This document shows positions 1-8,820 of a stretch of DNA of 52,506 nt, piece by piece (within the stretch, counting starts at the first letter, position 1; every line of letters starts with the position of its first letter). The notes beneath the pieces are model-generated. The model was not told the origin of the DNA and searched no databases. It was given only the letters and a program-made list of their open reading frames with translations. Origin of the DNA: Oscillospiraceae bacterium (lineage in GTDB: Bacteria > Bacillota > Clostridia > Oscillospirales > JAAYXM01). Made by a program: the position numbers and the translations under genes. The stretch spans positions 1 through 52,506 of the forward strand of contig SVLF01000014.1 of the NCBI GenBank assembly GCA_015068085.1, in the 5' to 3' direction.

Positions 1-111
1 GTCTGTTATCGGAGCGGCAACAGACGGCTCTGTATCCGAGATATCAAGCTTAAACTCAAATTGCTTTTCGGTTAAGCTTCCGTCGCGAAGTTGTTTAATA
101 TTAATACGCAT
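1..111 (-). CDS. YceD/DUF177 family protein, N-terminal part (cut by window edge)
   Basis: Only the first 37 codons are present; the frame is open to the window edge. The protein begins MRINIKQLRDG, which resembles the start of DUF177 (YceD) proteins, usually encoded just before rpmF (ribosomal protein L32). The ATG at 111 is preferred over an in-frame ATG at 123 because GGAG lies six bases before it. A consensus sigma-A promoter precedes it. The family call rests on a short N-terminus and on the usual gene context, so it is tentative. Confidence 0.5.
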   Translation of the reverse strand, partial: MRINIKQLRDGSLTEKQFEFKLDISDTEPSVAAPITD

Positions 112-152
112 AGCAGACTCCATAACTGCGGCGTTATGACGCCACAAAATAT

Positions 153-181
153 ATTATACGCTTTTTGGCGTTGTTTGTCAA
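153..181 (-). promoter_or_regulatory. Sigma-A promoter for the YceD-like gene
   Basis: On the minus strand TTGACA (176-181) and TATAAT (153-158) are separated by exactly 17 bases, a consensus vegetative promoter. It reads towards the YceD-like gene. The leader also contains a small perfect hairpin, GGCGT-TATG-ACGCC, at 129-142. Confidence 0.85.
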
Positions 182-186
182 CCCAA

Positions 187-222
187 AAATATCTAAATTT
201 TCAACGAATTTGTCAGATATTT
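187..222 (-). terminator. Probable terminator after folD
   Basis: AAATATCT and AGATATTT form an 8-bp stem with a second 5-bp stem inside; on the minus strand it is followed by TTTTTGGG. It overlaps the folD stop codon and separates folD from the next promoter. The stem is AT-rich, so its strength is uncertain. Confidence 0.5.
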
Positions 223-1073
223 ACGCCGTTTTGTATGCAAGCTGCCTTTAAGGTGTTTTTCATAAGCATTGTAATTGTCATAGGACCGACACCGCCGGGT
301 ACCGGAGTGATGAAAGAAGCCTTCGGCTCAACGGACGCAAAATCAACATCACCGCAGAGTTTTCCTTCTGCGTTTCTGTTTATACCGACATCCATAACGA
401 CAGCACCTTCGGAAACCATATCACCTGTAACAAATCCGGCTCTTCCTACTGCCGCAACGATAATATCAGATTCGCGCAGGATTTTTGCAAGATCACGTGT
501 CTTTGAATGGCAAATGGTAACGGTTGCGTTCTTGTGCAGAAGGAGCATAGACTGTGGCTTGCCGACGATGTTGGAACGCCCGATAACAGCCGCGCGCTTA
601 CCCGCAACATCAATCCCGTATTCTTCAAAAAGAGCCATAACACCCGCCGGAGTACACGGAAGAAAATCAAAATCTCCGGTCATAATCTTTCCGACATTCT
701 GCGGATGGAATGCATCTACATCCTTATCCGGACGGATTGCATTTATGATTTTATCCTCAGAAATGTGCTTTGGCACAGGAAGCTGAACGAGAATACCGTT
801 TATATCCTCTTTGTTGTTAAGTTTGTCTATAAGAGTGAGAAGTTCCGCTTCTGTTGTCTCTGCCGGGAGAGCATATTCCTCACTGTAAATTCCGCACTCT
901 GCGCAGGCCTTCTTTTTATTGTTGACATATGTACGGCTTGCCGGATCATCACCAACTATAACAACAGCAAGACCTGCTTTAATTCCCATATCGCCGAGCT
1001 TTTTAACCTTATCATAAACCTCTCTGCGAAGTTTTTTTGAAGTTGCCTTTCCGTCAATTATTACTGCACTCAT
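213..1073 (-). CDS. folD: Bifunctional methylenetetrahydrofolate dehydrogenase / methenyltetrahydrofolate cyclohydrolase
   Basis: FolD interconverts 5,10-methylene-, 5,10-methenyl- and 10-formyl-tetrahydrofolate in the cytoplasm, supplying one-carbon units. At 286 residues it has the usual family length. The catalytic Tyr-x-x-x-Lys is Y49 and K53, the NADP-binding region has GRSNIVGKP, and the C-terminal signature PVPGGVGPMT is intact. Its start overlaps the end of lgt by 20 bases, so the two are probably co-transcribed, with folD last in an M16-M16-lgt-folD run. Confidence 0.98.
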   Translation of the reverse strand: MSAVIIDGKATSKKLRREVYDKVKKLGDMGIKAGLAVVIVGDDPASRTYVNNKKKACAECGIYSEEYALPAETTEAELLTLIDKLNNKEDINGILVQLPVPKHISEDKIINAIRPDKDVDAFHPQNVGKIMTGDFDFLPCTPAGVMALFEEYGIDVAGKRAAVIGRSNIVGKPQSMLLLHKNATVTICHSKTRDLAKILRESDIIVAAVGRAGFVTGDMVSEGAVVMDVGINRNAEGKLCGDVDFASVEPKASFITPVPGGVGPMTITMLMKNTLKAACIQNGVNI

Positions 1074-1869
1074 TTGTTTTTACCTCCGATTTTATTCTTT
1101 TATAATTATATACAAGGACAATCACTGCCGCAATTGCCGTTATCAGTGCCAAAGCCTGAGATGTACGAATGCCGGTACCAAAGAAATACAAACTGTCAGT
1201 ACGCAGCCCTTCTATGATTGCACGGCCGACGCCGTACCAGAGAACATACAGCCAGAAAATCTCACCGTCAAAGCGTCTATGCTTTGAATAAAAGTGAAGA
1301 ATCACAAACCCAGTCGCATTCCAGAGCGATTCATAAAGAAATGTCGGATGGACGCACGCTCCGTTTCCGATTTGCATACGCCACGGAAGAGTTGTCACAC
1401 CGCCAAACGCCTCGGCGTTTACAAAATTCCCCCATCTACCTATCGCTTGTCCTATCATGAGTCCCAGCGCACCAATATCGAGAAAGCGCACAATGCTCAT
1501 TTTTTTATAACGACAATAAATATATGCACCGATTATTGCACCGATTATTGCACCGTAAATCGCTATACCACCTTCCCAGATATACAAAACACTGATGAGG
1601 TTATTGCGGTATCTATCAAATTCAAAGATAACATAATACGCTCTTGCCGAGACAATCGCAAGCGGTACTGCCACGGTAAGCATCCCACTGATGTTATCCT
1701 CAGATAGCTTAAACTCACGGCTGCGATGAAAGCCGTAAAACACGGCAAGCAGAAATCCTGATGCTATTATTATGGCATACCAGTATATAGGACGTCCGAA
1801 AACCTCAAATGCAACACGGTTAAGTGTAAACTCCAATCCAAGTCCCGGAAAAGCGATATGGTTCTTCAT
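1054..1869 (-). CDS. lgt: Prolipoprotein diacylglyceryl transferase
   Basis: Lgt is a membrane enzyme that moves diacylglycerol from phosphatidylglycerol to the lipobox cysteine of prelipoproteins. The 271-residue protein has about seven hydrophobic segments and the family signature GRWGNFVNAEAFG at residues 144-156. A likely client in this window is the solute-binding lipoprotein at 34-36 kb. It follows the M16 gene by nine bases and overlaps folD, indicating one transcript. Confidence 0.97.
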   Translation of the reverse strand: MKNHIAFPGLGLEFTLNRVAFEVFGRPIYWYAIIIASGFLLAVFYGFHRSREFKLSEDNISGMLTVAVPLAIVSARAYYVIFEFDRYRNNLISVLYIWEGGIAIYGAIIGAIIGAYIYCRYKKMSIVRFLDIGALGLMIGQAIGRWGNFVNAEAFGGVTTLPWRMQIGNGACVHPTFLYESLWNATGFVILHFYSKHRRFDGEIFWLYVLWYGVGRAIIEGLRTDSLYFFGTGIRTSQALALITAIAAVIVLVYNYKRIKSEVKTNECSNN

Positions 1870-1877
1870 ATGCGCAC

Positions 1878-3143
1878 CTACTTTCCGCTGACAACAGAAA
1901 GAGAAATTCTGTCTTCTTTGAACATCTTGCCGATAAAAGCCGAAACTTCGGCTGCTGAAATCTCATTCATCACATCTATTGTGTCAAGATAGTCATATCC
2001 GGCAAATGTTGCCTCAACCTGTTCGTGGCAAAGAGATTTCACCCTGTCAAGAGAGCGAAGTGAAGCACCTAAGTTCGCCTTCTTTATTCTGTTGAAATAG
2101 CTGTAATCGATATCAGTCGCAAGAGACTGCGCTGCCGCAACAGCTTCATCGAGAACTTTTTGCGGATTTCTGCTTTCGCCCGATATCATCATCGCGATGC
2201 TTCCGGGTAAAACCATTGCTTCTGCATCAAACTCAGCACCAATATCTCCGTTGCCGTAAAGCTTTGCATAAAGACGCGAGGATGGTCCTGCAAGAACATC
2301 TGCCGCAAGCTCTGCAACAAGACGGTTTCTCATTCCATCTTCTCCGTCAGTACGAAGCATACATTTTGCACCTATACCGAAAAGAGGAATCGCAGTTTCC
2401 ATCCTTTCTTCGACAAACGCTCTTGCAACGTGTGCCGGTTCACAGCCATAATCTCGCGCCGGAAGCACTATCCTTTCGCGGGAAAGCATAGATTCTGCCG
2501 TAGCGATAATTTTTTCAGCAGAAACATCTCCTGCAACGCAAAGTGTCATGTTCGACGGGACATAGAATGTATTATAGCACTTAAACAGCGTTTCCCGTGT
2601 TATTTTCCCGATACTTTCTACCGTTCCGATTATAGAATCCTTTGCCGGATGCACGGAATACAGCGACGACATAAGATTTTCATATACCTTCCAACCGGGG
2701 CGGTCGTTTACCATACTGATTTCCTGACCGATTATTCCCTGCTCTTTGGCAACATTCTCAACCGTGAAATACGGCGAGGTTACAAAATCAAGAAGGATCT
2801 CAAGGTTGTGCATAAACTTTTCTGTTCCCGAAAAGTGATATGCGGTCATTGTTTTGCTTGTAAACGCATTCGGTGACGCCCCGGTTTTTGCAAAAGTCTG
2901 CAAGGCGTTCCCCCCATCCGGCTGTTCGAAGACCTTATGCTCGAGAAAATGTGCTACACCGAGCGGTGATGTGTATTCTTCATTTCCGGATGTAAATGTA
3001 ATATCAACAGAACCGTAGTTCACTGCAAGCATTGCATAAGCTCTGCGAAAACCGGGCTTCGGGAATACACATATTTTCAGACCGTTACCGCAGGTATGCG
3101 ATATCATTTTCTGATTACAGCTCAGGTAAGAGTTTTCTTTCAT
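1878..3143 (-). CDS. ymfH: M16 family zinc peptidase (YmfH-like)
   Basis: This 421-residue protein belongs to the insulinase/pitrilysin fold. It carries the inverted zinc motif HFLEH at residues 65-69 and a downstream acidic helix, so it is likely the catalytic partner. In Bacilli, the YmfF/YmfH pair is linked by annotation to modification of elongation factor P; whether that holds here is unknown. The ATG at 3143 is preceded by GGAGGG at good spacing and overlaps the end of the next M16 gene by 29 bases, which implies translational coupling. Confidence 0.88.
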   Translation of the reverse strand: MKENSYLSCNQKMISHTCGNGLKICVFPKPGFRRAYAMLAVNYGSVDITFTSGNEEYTSPLGVAHFLEHKVFEQPDGGNALQTFAKTGASPNAFTSKTMTAYHFSGTEKFMHNLEILLDFVTSPYFTVENVAKEQGIIGQEISMVNDRPGWKVYENLMSSLYSVHPAKDSIIGTVESIGKITRETLFKCYNTFYVPSNMTLCVAGDVSAEKIIATAESMLSRERIVLPARDYGCEPAHVARAFVEERMETAIPLFGIGAKCMLRTDGEDGMRNRLVAELAADVLAGPSSRLYAKLYGNGDIGAEFDAEAMVLPGSIAMMISGESRNPQKVLDEAVAAAQSLATDIDYSYFNRIKKANLGASLRSLDRVKSLCHEQVEATFAGYDYLDTIDVMNEISAAEVSAFIGKMFKEDRISLSVVSGK

Positions 3144-4389
3144 TTTCTGTTCCCTCCATTCCGGTAAGAAGATACGTCACCGACGGCACAAGTCCTTTTG
3201 CAACTTCCACTATTCTTTGTCCATCGGCATTTTTTATCGCTGACGCAACCTCGCGAGGTGTACGTTCATCACCAAGAAGCGACGAGCGAAGCCAGAATGC
3301 TTCCATGGCATAAACGGAATCCTCGGTTGTGAGAAGATCATCGATCATTGCTTTTTTTGCATTGGTTATCTCTTCTTCCGATATATCTCCATCTATGCAG
3401 CTCTTAAACTCGCGGAGAATTGCCCTTTCTGCCTTTGAAGCATTCTTCGGGTCAATGCCTGCGTACATATATATAACCTTCTTGAACGAATCAAACATTG
3501 CGCCCGTGGAATAACAGAGGGATTCTTTTTCACGGACATTATTGAATAACTTAGATGAAGTTCCTCCGCCTAAGACAGATGCAAGGAGCTTTGAAAGATA
3601 AATATCTTTCTCGTTTGTATACATACTTATAATAAGGCTTGCCTGCGCAATATCCATACGCTCGCACACGCGCTTTTCTGCTTCATACTCCGGAGGGTTC
3701 GATGAAAACTTCGTCACCTTATCACGCATACCGGATTTAAAAACTGACAGAACCGCGCGCTCAACCTCATTATACGTATAATTACCGCAAAAGAAAATCT
3801 CACACGGGAAGGACGAAATCATTTTCTTATAAAATTTAAAGAGCGATTTATTATCAATGCATTCTGCCGCATCCTCCGTACCGAGCTCATTGACGGCATA
3901 CGGAGAAGTGCCGAAAATGCACTCGTTTGTGCGGCGGAGTGCATATGACATTTTGTTGTTTATTTCAGACTTTATTTCGTCGATAAGATTAACTCTCTCT
4001 CCGTCGGTATATTCATCAAGAAACATACCGTTGCGGGTTTTCGGGTCGAGAAGAATCTCACCAAGAAGTTTCATCGCGCCGGTAAGCACTTTCTCTTCCA
4101 TATCAACGAAATCGCATATAAATCCCGCAGACGAAATATCACCGTATTTGCGCGAAACGGGTTCTATACGCGTACCGTACATATCATCGAGAGCCGCCGC
4201 AAGCGATTCCATATCCGGATGCTTTGTTGTTCCTCTCCTCAGGATACGTGGGATAAGCGCCATTGATGTTGCAATTTCATCACTTGAACGGGAAAGAAAC
4301 TGAACGGAAATACAATTTGTCTCAAAGCGCCCGCTTTCGATAACGCGCAGTTTCATTCCCGGCATTATTTCCTTATAAGTCATATTCAC
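3115..4389 (-). CDS. ymfF: M16 family peptidase-like protein without zinc motif (YmfF-like)
   Basis: A 424-residue member of the M16 fold. The place where HxxEH should lie reads IPRILRRGTTKHPDMESLA, so the zinc-binding residues are missing and this is likely a non-catalytic subunit paired with the M16 protein downstream. The start is a GTG ten bases after AGGAGG; an ATG two codons later is possible. It is the first gene of the minus-strand run and has its own promoter, divergent from ylxM. Confidence 0.85.
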   Translation of the reverse strand: MNMTYKEIMPGMKLRVIESGRFETNCISVQFLSRSSDEIATSMALIPRILRRGTTKHPDMESLAAALDDMYGTRIEPVSRKYGDISSAGFICDFVDMEEKVLTGAMKLLGEILLDPKTRNGMFLDEYTDGERVNLIDEIKSEINNKMSYALRRTNECIFGTSPYAVNELGTEDAAECIDNKSLFKFYKKMISSFPCEIFFCGNYTYNEVERAVLSVFKSGMRDKVTKFSSNPPEYEAEKRVCERMDIAQASLIISMYTNEKDIYLSKLLASVLGGGTSSKLFNNVREKESLCYSTGAMFDSFKKVIYMYAGIDPKNASKAERAILREFKSCIDGDISEEEITNAKKAMIDDLLTTEDSVYAMEAFWLRSSLLGDERTPREVASAIKNADGQRIVEVAKGLVPSVTYLLTGMEGTENERKLLPEL

Positions 4390-4430
4390 AGTTTTCCAAC
4401 CTCCTTTGAAGATGACTTTCTTTAAAATAT

Positions 4431-4459
4431 ATTATACACAATTTTCCATCGCATTACAA
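4431..4459 (-). promoter_or_regulatory. Sigma-A promoter for the M16-M16-lgt-folD run
   Basis: On the minus strand TTGTAA (4454-4459) and TATAAT (4431-4436) lie 17 bases apart, with TGTG just before the -10 box. It reads into the first M16 gene and diverges from the ylxM promoter. Confidence 0.75.
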
Positions 4460-4510
4460 CAGTAAAAATTAAAACAAATGTTAAATTTATACTATATGTT
4501 GATATTTCTC

Positions 4511-4539
4511 TTGACAAAAGGCATACTTTGTGGTACAAT
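4511..4539 (+). promoter_or_regulatory. Sigma-A promoter for ylxM-ffh
   Basis: TTGACA (4511-4516), a 17-base spacer and TACAAT (4534-4539) preceded by TGG (extended -10). It reads into ylxM, whose ribosome site AAAGGAGG follows. Confidence 0.88.
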
Positions 4540-4582
4540 ACCATATTGTAAAGCGCATCAACTTTACAAAGGAGGATGAGTT

Positions 4583-4948
4583 ATGAGAAACGTCTCTCTT
4601 GAACTTACAATTTTATTTGATTTTTACGGGGATATTCTTACGGAAAAGCAGCGTGAGCTTTTTGACCTTTATTACAACGAAGATTTATCTCTCGCAGAAA
4701 TCGCAGAACACCTCGGAATCACCCGTCAGGGTGTGCGTGACAGCATCGTCCGCTCCGAAGAAATTCTCCGCAACTTTGAGGAAAAGCTCGGTCTTGCCGA
4801 AAAATACGGCAGACTTTCGGACAACGTTAAGAAGATAACCGAAGCCGCTGAGCGTATTATGGCTATAAACGACACAAACTACAGAAACATAGAGCTTGAT
4901 GCCTGCGCTATGGATATCCGCACGCTGGCAAAAGCTCTGGATGATTGA
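4583..4948 (+). CDS. ylxM: YlxM/p13-like DNA-binding protein
   Basis: UPF0122 family helix-turn-helix protein, 121 residues. A sigma-factor region-4-like HTH lies at about residues 20-60 (LSLAEIAEHLGITRQGV). It is encoded directly before ffh in many Firmicutes, and in some species it is reported to affect signal recognition particle function. The gene starts at an ATG with AAAGGAGG about seven bases before it and ends 24 bases before ffh, so the two share a transcript. Confidence 0.9.
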   Translation: MRNVSLELTILFDFYGDILTEKQRELFDLYYNEDLSLAEIAEHLGITRQGVRDSIVRSEEILRNFEEKLGLAEKYGRLSDNVKKITEAAERIMAINDTNYRNIELDACAMDIRTLAKALDD

Positions 4949-4971
4949 TTTTTTATTTCAGGAGGCAGTAA

Positions 4972-6342
4972 ATGGCTTTTGAAAGTCTTACCGACAAGCT
5001 TTCCGCAGCATTCAAAAAGCTCCGTTCAAAAGGACGTCTTACCGAACGCGACATTAAAGAATCCATGCGGGAAATCAAGCTTGCTTTGCTCGAAGCAGAT
5101 GTCAATTTCAAGGTCGTTCGCGACTTTGTTGCAAAGGTTTCCGAGCGTGCTGTCGGAACAGAAGTTCTTGAAGGACTTAACCCCGCACAGCAGATTGTAA
5201 AAATAGTTAACGAAGAAATCTGTGCTCTTATGGGCAGTGAAGGCGAAAAGCTGAACATCTCTCCAAAGCCACCGACGGTTGTTATGTTTGTCGGTCTTCA
5301 GGGCGCAGGTAAAACAACAAACATTGCAAAGCTTGCATCGCATCTTAAAAAGACAGCATCAAAGCGCCCGCTTCTCGTTGCCTGTGACATATACCGTCCC
5401 GCCGCGATAAAGCAGCTCGAGGTGCTCGGCTCTCAGCTTGATATTCCGGTATTTAAGGCCGAGGGGAAAAAGCCTGTAGAGATTGCACGTCTTGCGATCG
5501 AGCATGCAAACAAGCACGGGAATGACGTCGTTTTCCTTGATACAGCAGGTCGTCTTCACATTGACGAAGAGCTTATGAATGAGCTTAAAGCCATAAAAGC
5601 TGAGGTCTCCCCTACGGAGATTATGCTTGTTATAGATGCAATGAGCGGTCAGGATGCCGTAAGCACAGCTTCTGCTTTTGACGAAGCACTCGGCATTGAC
5701 AGCGTTTTTCTCACAAAGCTTGACGGCGATGCTCGCGGCGGTGCCGCGCTTTCTGTCCGCGCCGTTACCGGCAAACCGATAAAGTTTGTTGGTGTTGGCG
5801 AAAAGCTTGACGGAATTGAACAGTTCCACCCCGACAGAATCGCTTCGCGTATTCTCGGTATGGGCGACGTTCTTTCTCTTATAGAAAAAGCCGAACAGGC
5901 TTTTGACGAAAAACAAGCGATCGAGCTTGAAAAGAAAATTCGCGAAAACTCATTCACCCTTACGGATTTCCGTGAGCAGATGAAGCAGATGCAGAATATG
6001 GGTTCAATGACCGACCTCATTAAGATGATACCGGGAATTGACCACAAAGCGCTTTCAGGCGTAAAGATAGATGAACGCGCTCTTCTTCGCACGGATGCCA
6101 TTATCTCTTCTATGACACCGTATGAACGCGATAACCCAAACCAGATAAACTTCAGCCGCAAAAAGCGCATTGCTGCAGGAAGCGGCGTGAGCGTTGAAGA
6201 AGTGAACAGGCTTTTAAAGCAGTTTGAAGCTTCCCGCAAGATGATGAAGCAGATGACAAGCGGTGCTATGGGCAAGCAGATGTCACGCAAAATGCGCCGC
6301 GCTCAAAAAGGTGGCGGAAAAGGATTTCCGTTCGGATTTTAA
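4972..6342 (+). CDS. ffh: Signal recognition particle protein Ffh
   Basis: The GTPase of the signal recognition particle, which binds signal peptides and 4.5S/scRNA and delivers ribosomes to the membrane receptor FtsY. The 456-residue protein has the N domain, the G domain with GLQGAGKT at 108-115, DTAGR and TKLDGDARGG, and a methionine-rich M domain ending in a basic, glycine-rich tail. It is preceded by AGGAGG. The large set of exported proteins in this window depends on it. Confidence 0.98.
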   Translation: MAFESLTDKLSAAFKKLRSKGRLTERDIKESMREIKLALLEADVNFKVVRDFVAKVSERAVGTEVLEGLNPAQQIVKIVNEEICALMGSEGEKLNISPKPPTVVMFVGLQGAGKTTNIAKLASHLKKTASKRPLLVACDIYRPAAIKQLEVLGSQLDIPVFKAEGKKPVEIARLAIEHANKHGNDVVFLDTAGRLHIDEELMNELKAIKAEVSPTEIMLVIDAMSGQDAVSTASAFDEALGIDSVFLTKLDGDARGGAALSVRAVTGKPIKFVGVGEKLDGIEQFHPDRIASRILGMGDVLSLIEKAEQAFDEKQAIELEKKIRENSFTLTDFREQMKQMQNMGSMTDLIKMIPGIDHKALSGVKIDERALLRTDAIISSMTPYERDNPNQINFSRKKRIAAGSGVSVEEVNRLLKQFEASRKMMKQMTSGAMGKQMSRKMRRAQKGGGKGFPFGF

Positions 6343-6407
6343 TTTATCGTAAGCAAACAAATTTATCATATATTTGCTTTTTATAAAATTTTCGGAGGTG
6401 AAAACTA

Positions 6408-6650
6408 ATGGTAAAGATCAGACTTCGCAGAATCGGTGCAAAGAAAGCTCCGTTCTACCGTGTTGTTGTTGCTGATTCAAGATTCCCGCGCGACGGCAGA
6501 TTTATTGAAGAAATCGGAACATACAACCCGCTTACAGAACCGGCTGAAATCAAGATTGATACAGACCGCGCTCTTGAGTGGATGAAGAATGGCGCACAGC
6601 CGACAGACACTGTGAAAGCACTCTTAAAGAAAACTGGCGCAATTCAGTAA
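6408..6650 (+). CDS. rpsP: 30S ribosomal protein S16
   Basis: Small-subunit ribosomal protein needed for 30S assembly. The 80-residue length and the start [20 protein letters not shown] are typical. The ribosome site GGAGGTG is about seven bases before the ATG. It is the first gene of the usual rpsP-khpA-rimM-trmD group downstream of ffh. Confidence 0.98.
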   Translation: MVKIRLRRIGAKKAPFYRVVVADSRFPRDGRFIEEIGTYNPLTEPAEIKIDTDRALEWMKNGAQPTDTVKALLKKTGAIQ

Positions 6651-6687
6651 ATTGCCACCGGTGAAACCGGAGAAAAGGTGACAACCT

Positions 6688-6918
6688 ATGAAAGACCTTT
6701 TAACGTACATTGCAAAAAGCCTTGTTGAAAACCCGGATGCTGTGAGCGTAACAGAAGTAGAAAAAGAGGACGGACTTGTTCTTGAGCTTCGTGTTGCTCC
6801 CGACGATATGGGGAAAGTTATCGGCAAGCACGGCCGCATTGCGAAGGAAATTCGCACTGTTGTTAAATCTGCCGCACTTCGCGATAATATCAAGGTATCG
6901 GTCGATATTTTAGACTGA
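6688..6918 (+). CDS. khpA: KH-domain RNA-binding protein KhpA (YlqC)
   Basis: A 76-residue single KH-domain protein with the RNA-binding loop KVIGKHGRIAKEIR. In other Firmicutes KhpA pairs with KhpB (Jag) and affects cell division and RNA regulation. It sits between rpsP and rimM, its usual place, with GAGAAAAGGTG upstream. Confidence 0.95.
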   Translation: MKDLLTYIAKSLVENPDAVSVTEVEKEDGLVLELRVAPDDMGKVIGKHGRIAKEIRTVVKSAALRDNIKVSVDILD

Positions 6919-6928
6919 TTTTAAATCA

Positions 6929-6958
6929 CGGGGCTGTCCGCATGTTGTGACAGCCCCG
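6929..6958 (+). terminator. Stem-loop between khpA and rimM
   Basis: CGGGGCTGTC and GACAGCCCCG form a perfect 10-bp GC-rich stem with a 10-base loop. It is followed by AATTTATAAG rather than a T-run, so it is more likely an attenuator or an mRNA-processing/stability hairpin than a full terminator. It would set rimM-trmD levels apart from the rpsP side. Confidence 0.6.
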
Positions 6959-7000
6959 AATTTATAAGCAAACTATTCTTAATTTCAGGATGGGGATAAT

Positions 7001-7513
7001 ATGGAATTCATTGAAGCCGGAAAAATCGTCAACACGCACAGCGTATACGGTGAGCTCAAAATCCAGCCATGGAGCGATACCGATGATTTTCTCTGTGATT
7101 TTGACGTTGTATATATAGACGGAAAGCCGTTTGAGGTTGAACGCGCAAGAGTTCACAAGACCTGTGTTCTCTTAAAGCTTGCAGGAATTAACAACATTAA
7201 TGAAGCACAAAAATACAGAAACAAATGTGTTTGTGTCGATCGAGATGAAGTTGACCTCGATGACGGTGCGTATTTTATTGCAGACTTAGAAGGTCTTACC
7301 GTAATCGATGCAGACGGACAAGCCCTTGGAAAGATACGGGAGGTTTTAACACTTCCCTCTCACGATGTTTACGTCATCCGCGGAAAAGATGAATATATGA
7401 TTCCTGCCGTAGAAGAATTTATCCGTGAGGTAGATATTGAGGCGGGAGTTATGTATGTGAGCACAATTCCCGGAATGAAAACGGAAAAAGGCGGTGCAAG
7501 TGATGCGAATTGA
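7001..7513 (+). CDS. rimM: Ribosome maturation factor RimM
   Basis: RimM binds S19 and helps mature the 30S head. The 170-residue protein has the N-terminal beta-barrel (residues about 1-80) and the C-terminal PRC-barrel with DVYVIRG and MIPAVEEFIREVD. The ATG is preceded by AGGATGGGG. Its last codons overlap the start of trmD, a common coupling in this operon. Confidence 0.96.
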   Translation: MEFIEAGKIVNTHSVYGELKIQPWSDTDDFLCDFDVVYIDGKPFEVERARVHKTCVLLKLAGINNINEAQKYRNKCVCVDRDEVDLDDGAYFIADLEGLTVIDADGQALGKIREVLTLPSHDVYVIRGKDEYMIPAVEEFIREVDIEAGVMYVSTIPGMKTEKGGASDAN

Positions 7514-8243
7514 CATAATGACACTTTTCCCTGATGCCTGTGATGCGATGATGAGTGAAAGCATTATAGGACGCGCACGCCGCGACGGAAAGCTTGAAAT
7601 TGGATATTATCAAATCCGCGATTATACCAAAAACAAGCAGAAGCAGGTGGATGATTATCCCTATGGCGGCGGAATGGGTATGGTTATGTTTGCTGATGCA
7701 TTATATAACTGCTGGGCAGAGATAAAGAAAAACAGCCCGGAAGCGCACACAATCTATATGTCGCCGCAAGGTTCTGTTTTCAATCAGGAAAAGGCAAAAA
7801 CACTTTCAAGTGATTATTCTCATATAATTCTCGTTTGCGGCCATTATGAAGGTATAGACGAACGTTTCATTGAAGAATGCGTTGATGAAGAACTGTCGAT
7901 AGGAGACTTTGTTCTCACCGGCGGAGAAATTCCGGCAATGGCAGTTACTGATGCTATCGCAAGAATGCTTCCGGGTGTTCTTTCAGACGAAGAATGCTTT
8001 TCCGAGGAAAGCCATTTTGCAGGACTTCTGGAATATCCGCAATACACGCGCCCGGCAAAATGGCACGAGCGCGAAGTTCCGGAGGTGCTTCTTTCCGGGC
8101 ATCATGCAAACATTAAAAAATGGCGACGCGAACAGTCCATTATCCGTACATATCAAAAACGTCCGGATATGCTTGAAACTGCACCACTTACAGCTAAAGA
8201 AAAGTTGTTTGTAGAAAAACTCAAATCCGGTGAGGCGCTTTAA
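7503..8243 (+). CDS. trmD: tRNA (guanine-37-N1)-methyltransferase
   Basis: TrmD methylates G37 next to the anticodon and prevents +1 frameshifting. It has the trefoil-knot SPOUT signatures YGGGMGMVM, CGHYEGIDERF and IGDFVLTGGE, and the C-terminal WHER...VLLSGHH region. The ATG at 7503 is chosen because it gives the typical MRIDIMTLFP start with AAGGCGG upstream; an in-frame GTG at 7494 is less likely. The 3' end overlaps the convergent spoIVFB gene by 23 bases. Confidence 0.97.
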   Translation: MRIDIMTLFPDACDAMMSESIIGRARRDGKLEIGYYQIRDYTKNKQKQVDDYPYGGGMGMVMFADALYNCWAEIKKNSPEAHTIYMSPQGSVFNQEKAKTLSSDYSHIILVCGHYEGIDERFIEECVDEELSIGDFVLTGGEIPAMAVTDAIARMLPGVLSDEECFSEESHFAGLLEYPQYTRPAKWHEREVPEVLLSGHHANIKKWRREQSIIRTYQKRPDMLETAPLTAKEKLFVEKLKSGEAL

Positions 8244-8820
8244 TACCACAAAGTGCGATATATGCAGTAAAGATAACAAGCGACGGATTTAACGCACCAC
8301 GAAGCGCGAGAAACACACACAGCCCTAAAAGGATTCCGATTGATACAATCGCAAGGATATAACTCATAGTGTATGCCACTCTTACCGGAAGATACTGCAG
8401 CATTACACCGAGAAGAATCCTGCCACCGTCAAGCGGGTAAACCGGAATGAGATTTATGGCAGTTATCAGAATATTTATCCCTATAAAATAATCAAAAATT
8501 GCTGTATTCAGTATTTTTGCCACTGCAAACCCCAAGCTTGCCGTTATTATTCCGGCAAGTGGTCCTGCGGTGGCGATTATTGTTTCTTTTTTGTATGGCA
8601 TACATGAAAGCTCCGGAACATTTACCCGTATCCCGAAAGCGCGTATATCAACAACGTCGATACTGGCACCACACAAAAATATTGCGGCAACATGCGAAAG
8701 CTCATGAATAATAACAGCAAAAAAAGTGGGTATAAAAACGTTTCCGGCATCAATGGCATACATTGTTGCAACAAGCAGAACAAAAGGGACACTTACCCTG
8801 ATTTTTATGTTTTTTATCAT
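8221..8820 (-). CDS. spoIVFB: Site-2 protease, SpoIVFB-like (M50 family)
   Basis: An intramembrane zinc protease; in Bacillus SpoIVFB cleaves pro-sigma-K in the mother cell. The 199-residue protein has several membrane segments, the zinc motif HELSH at residues 39-43 and the third ligand in YPLDGGR (D131). It follows the M23 protein by a 4-base overlap (ATGA), matching the spoIVFA-spoIVFB pair. That pairing is the main reason for the sporulation assignment rather than a generic M50 protease. Confidence 0.8.
   Translation of the reverse strand: MIKNIKIRVSVPFVLLVATMYAIDAGNVFIPTFFAVIIHELSHVAAIFLCGASIDVVDIRAFGIRVNVPELSCMPYKKETIIATAGPLAGIITASLGFAVAKILNTAIFDYFIGINILITAINLIPVYPLDGGRILLGVMLQYLPVRVAYTMSYILAIVSIGILLGLCVFLALRGALNPSLVIFTAYIALCGIKAPHRI

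Noticed and set aside
91-786. 231-codon plus-strand reading frame opposite folD
   Set aside because: It is antisense to a clear folD gene, has low-complexity Ser/Thr/Pro-rich translation and no ribosome site.
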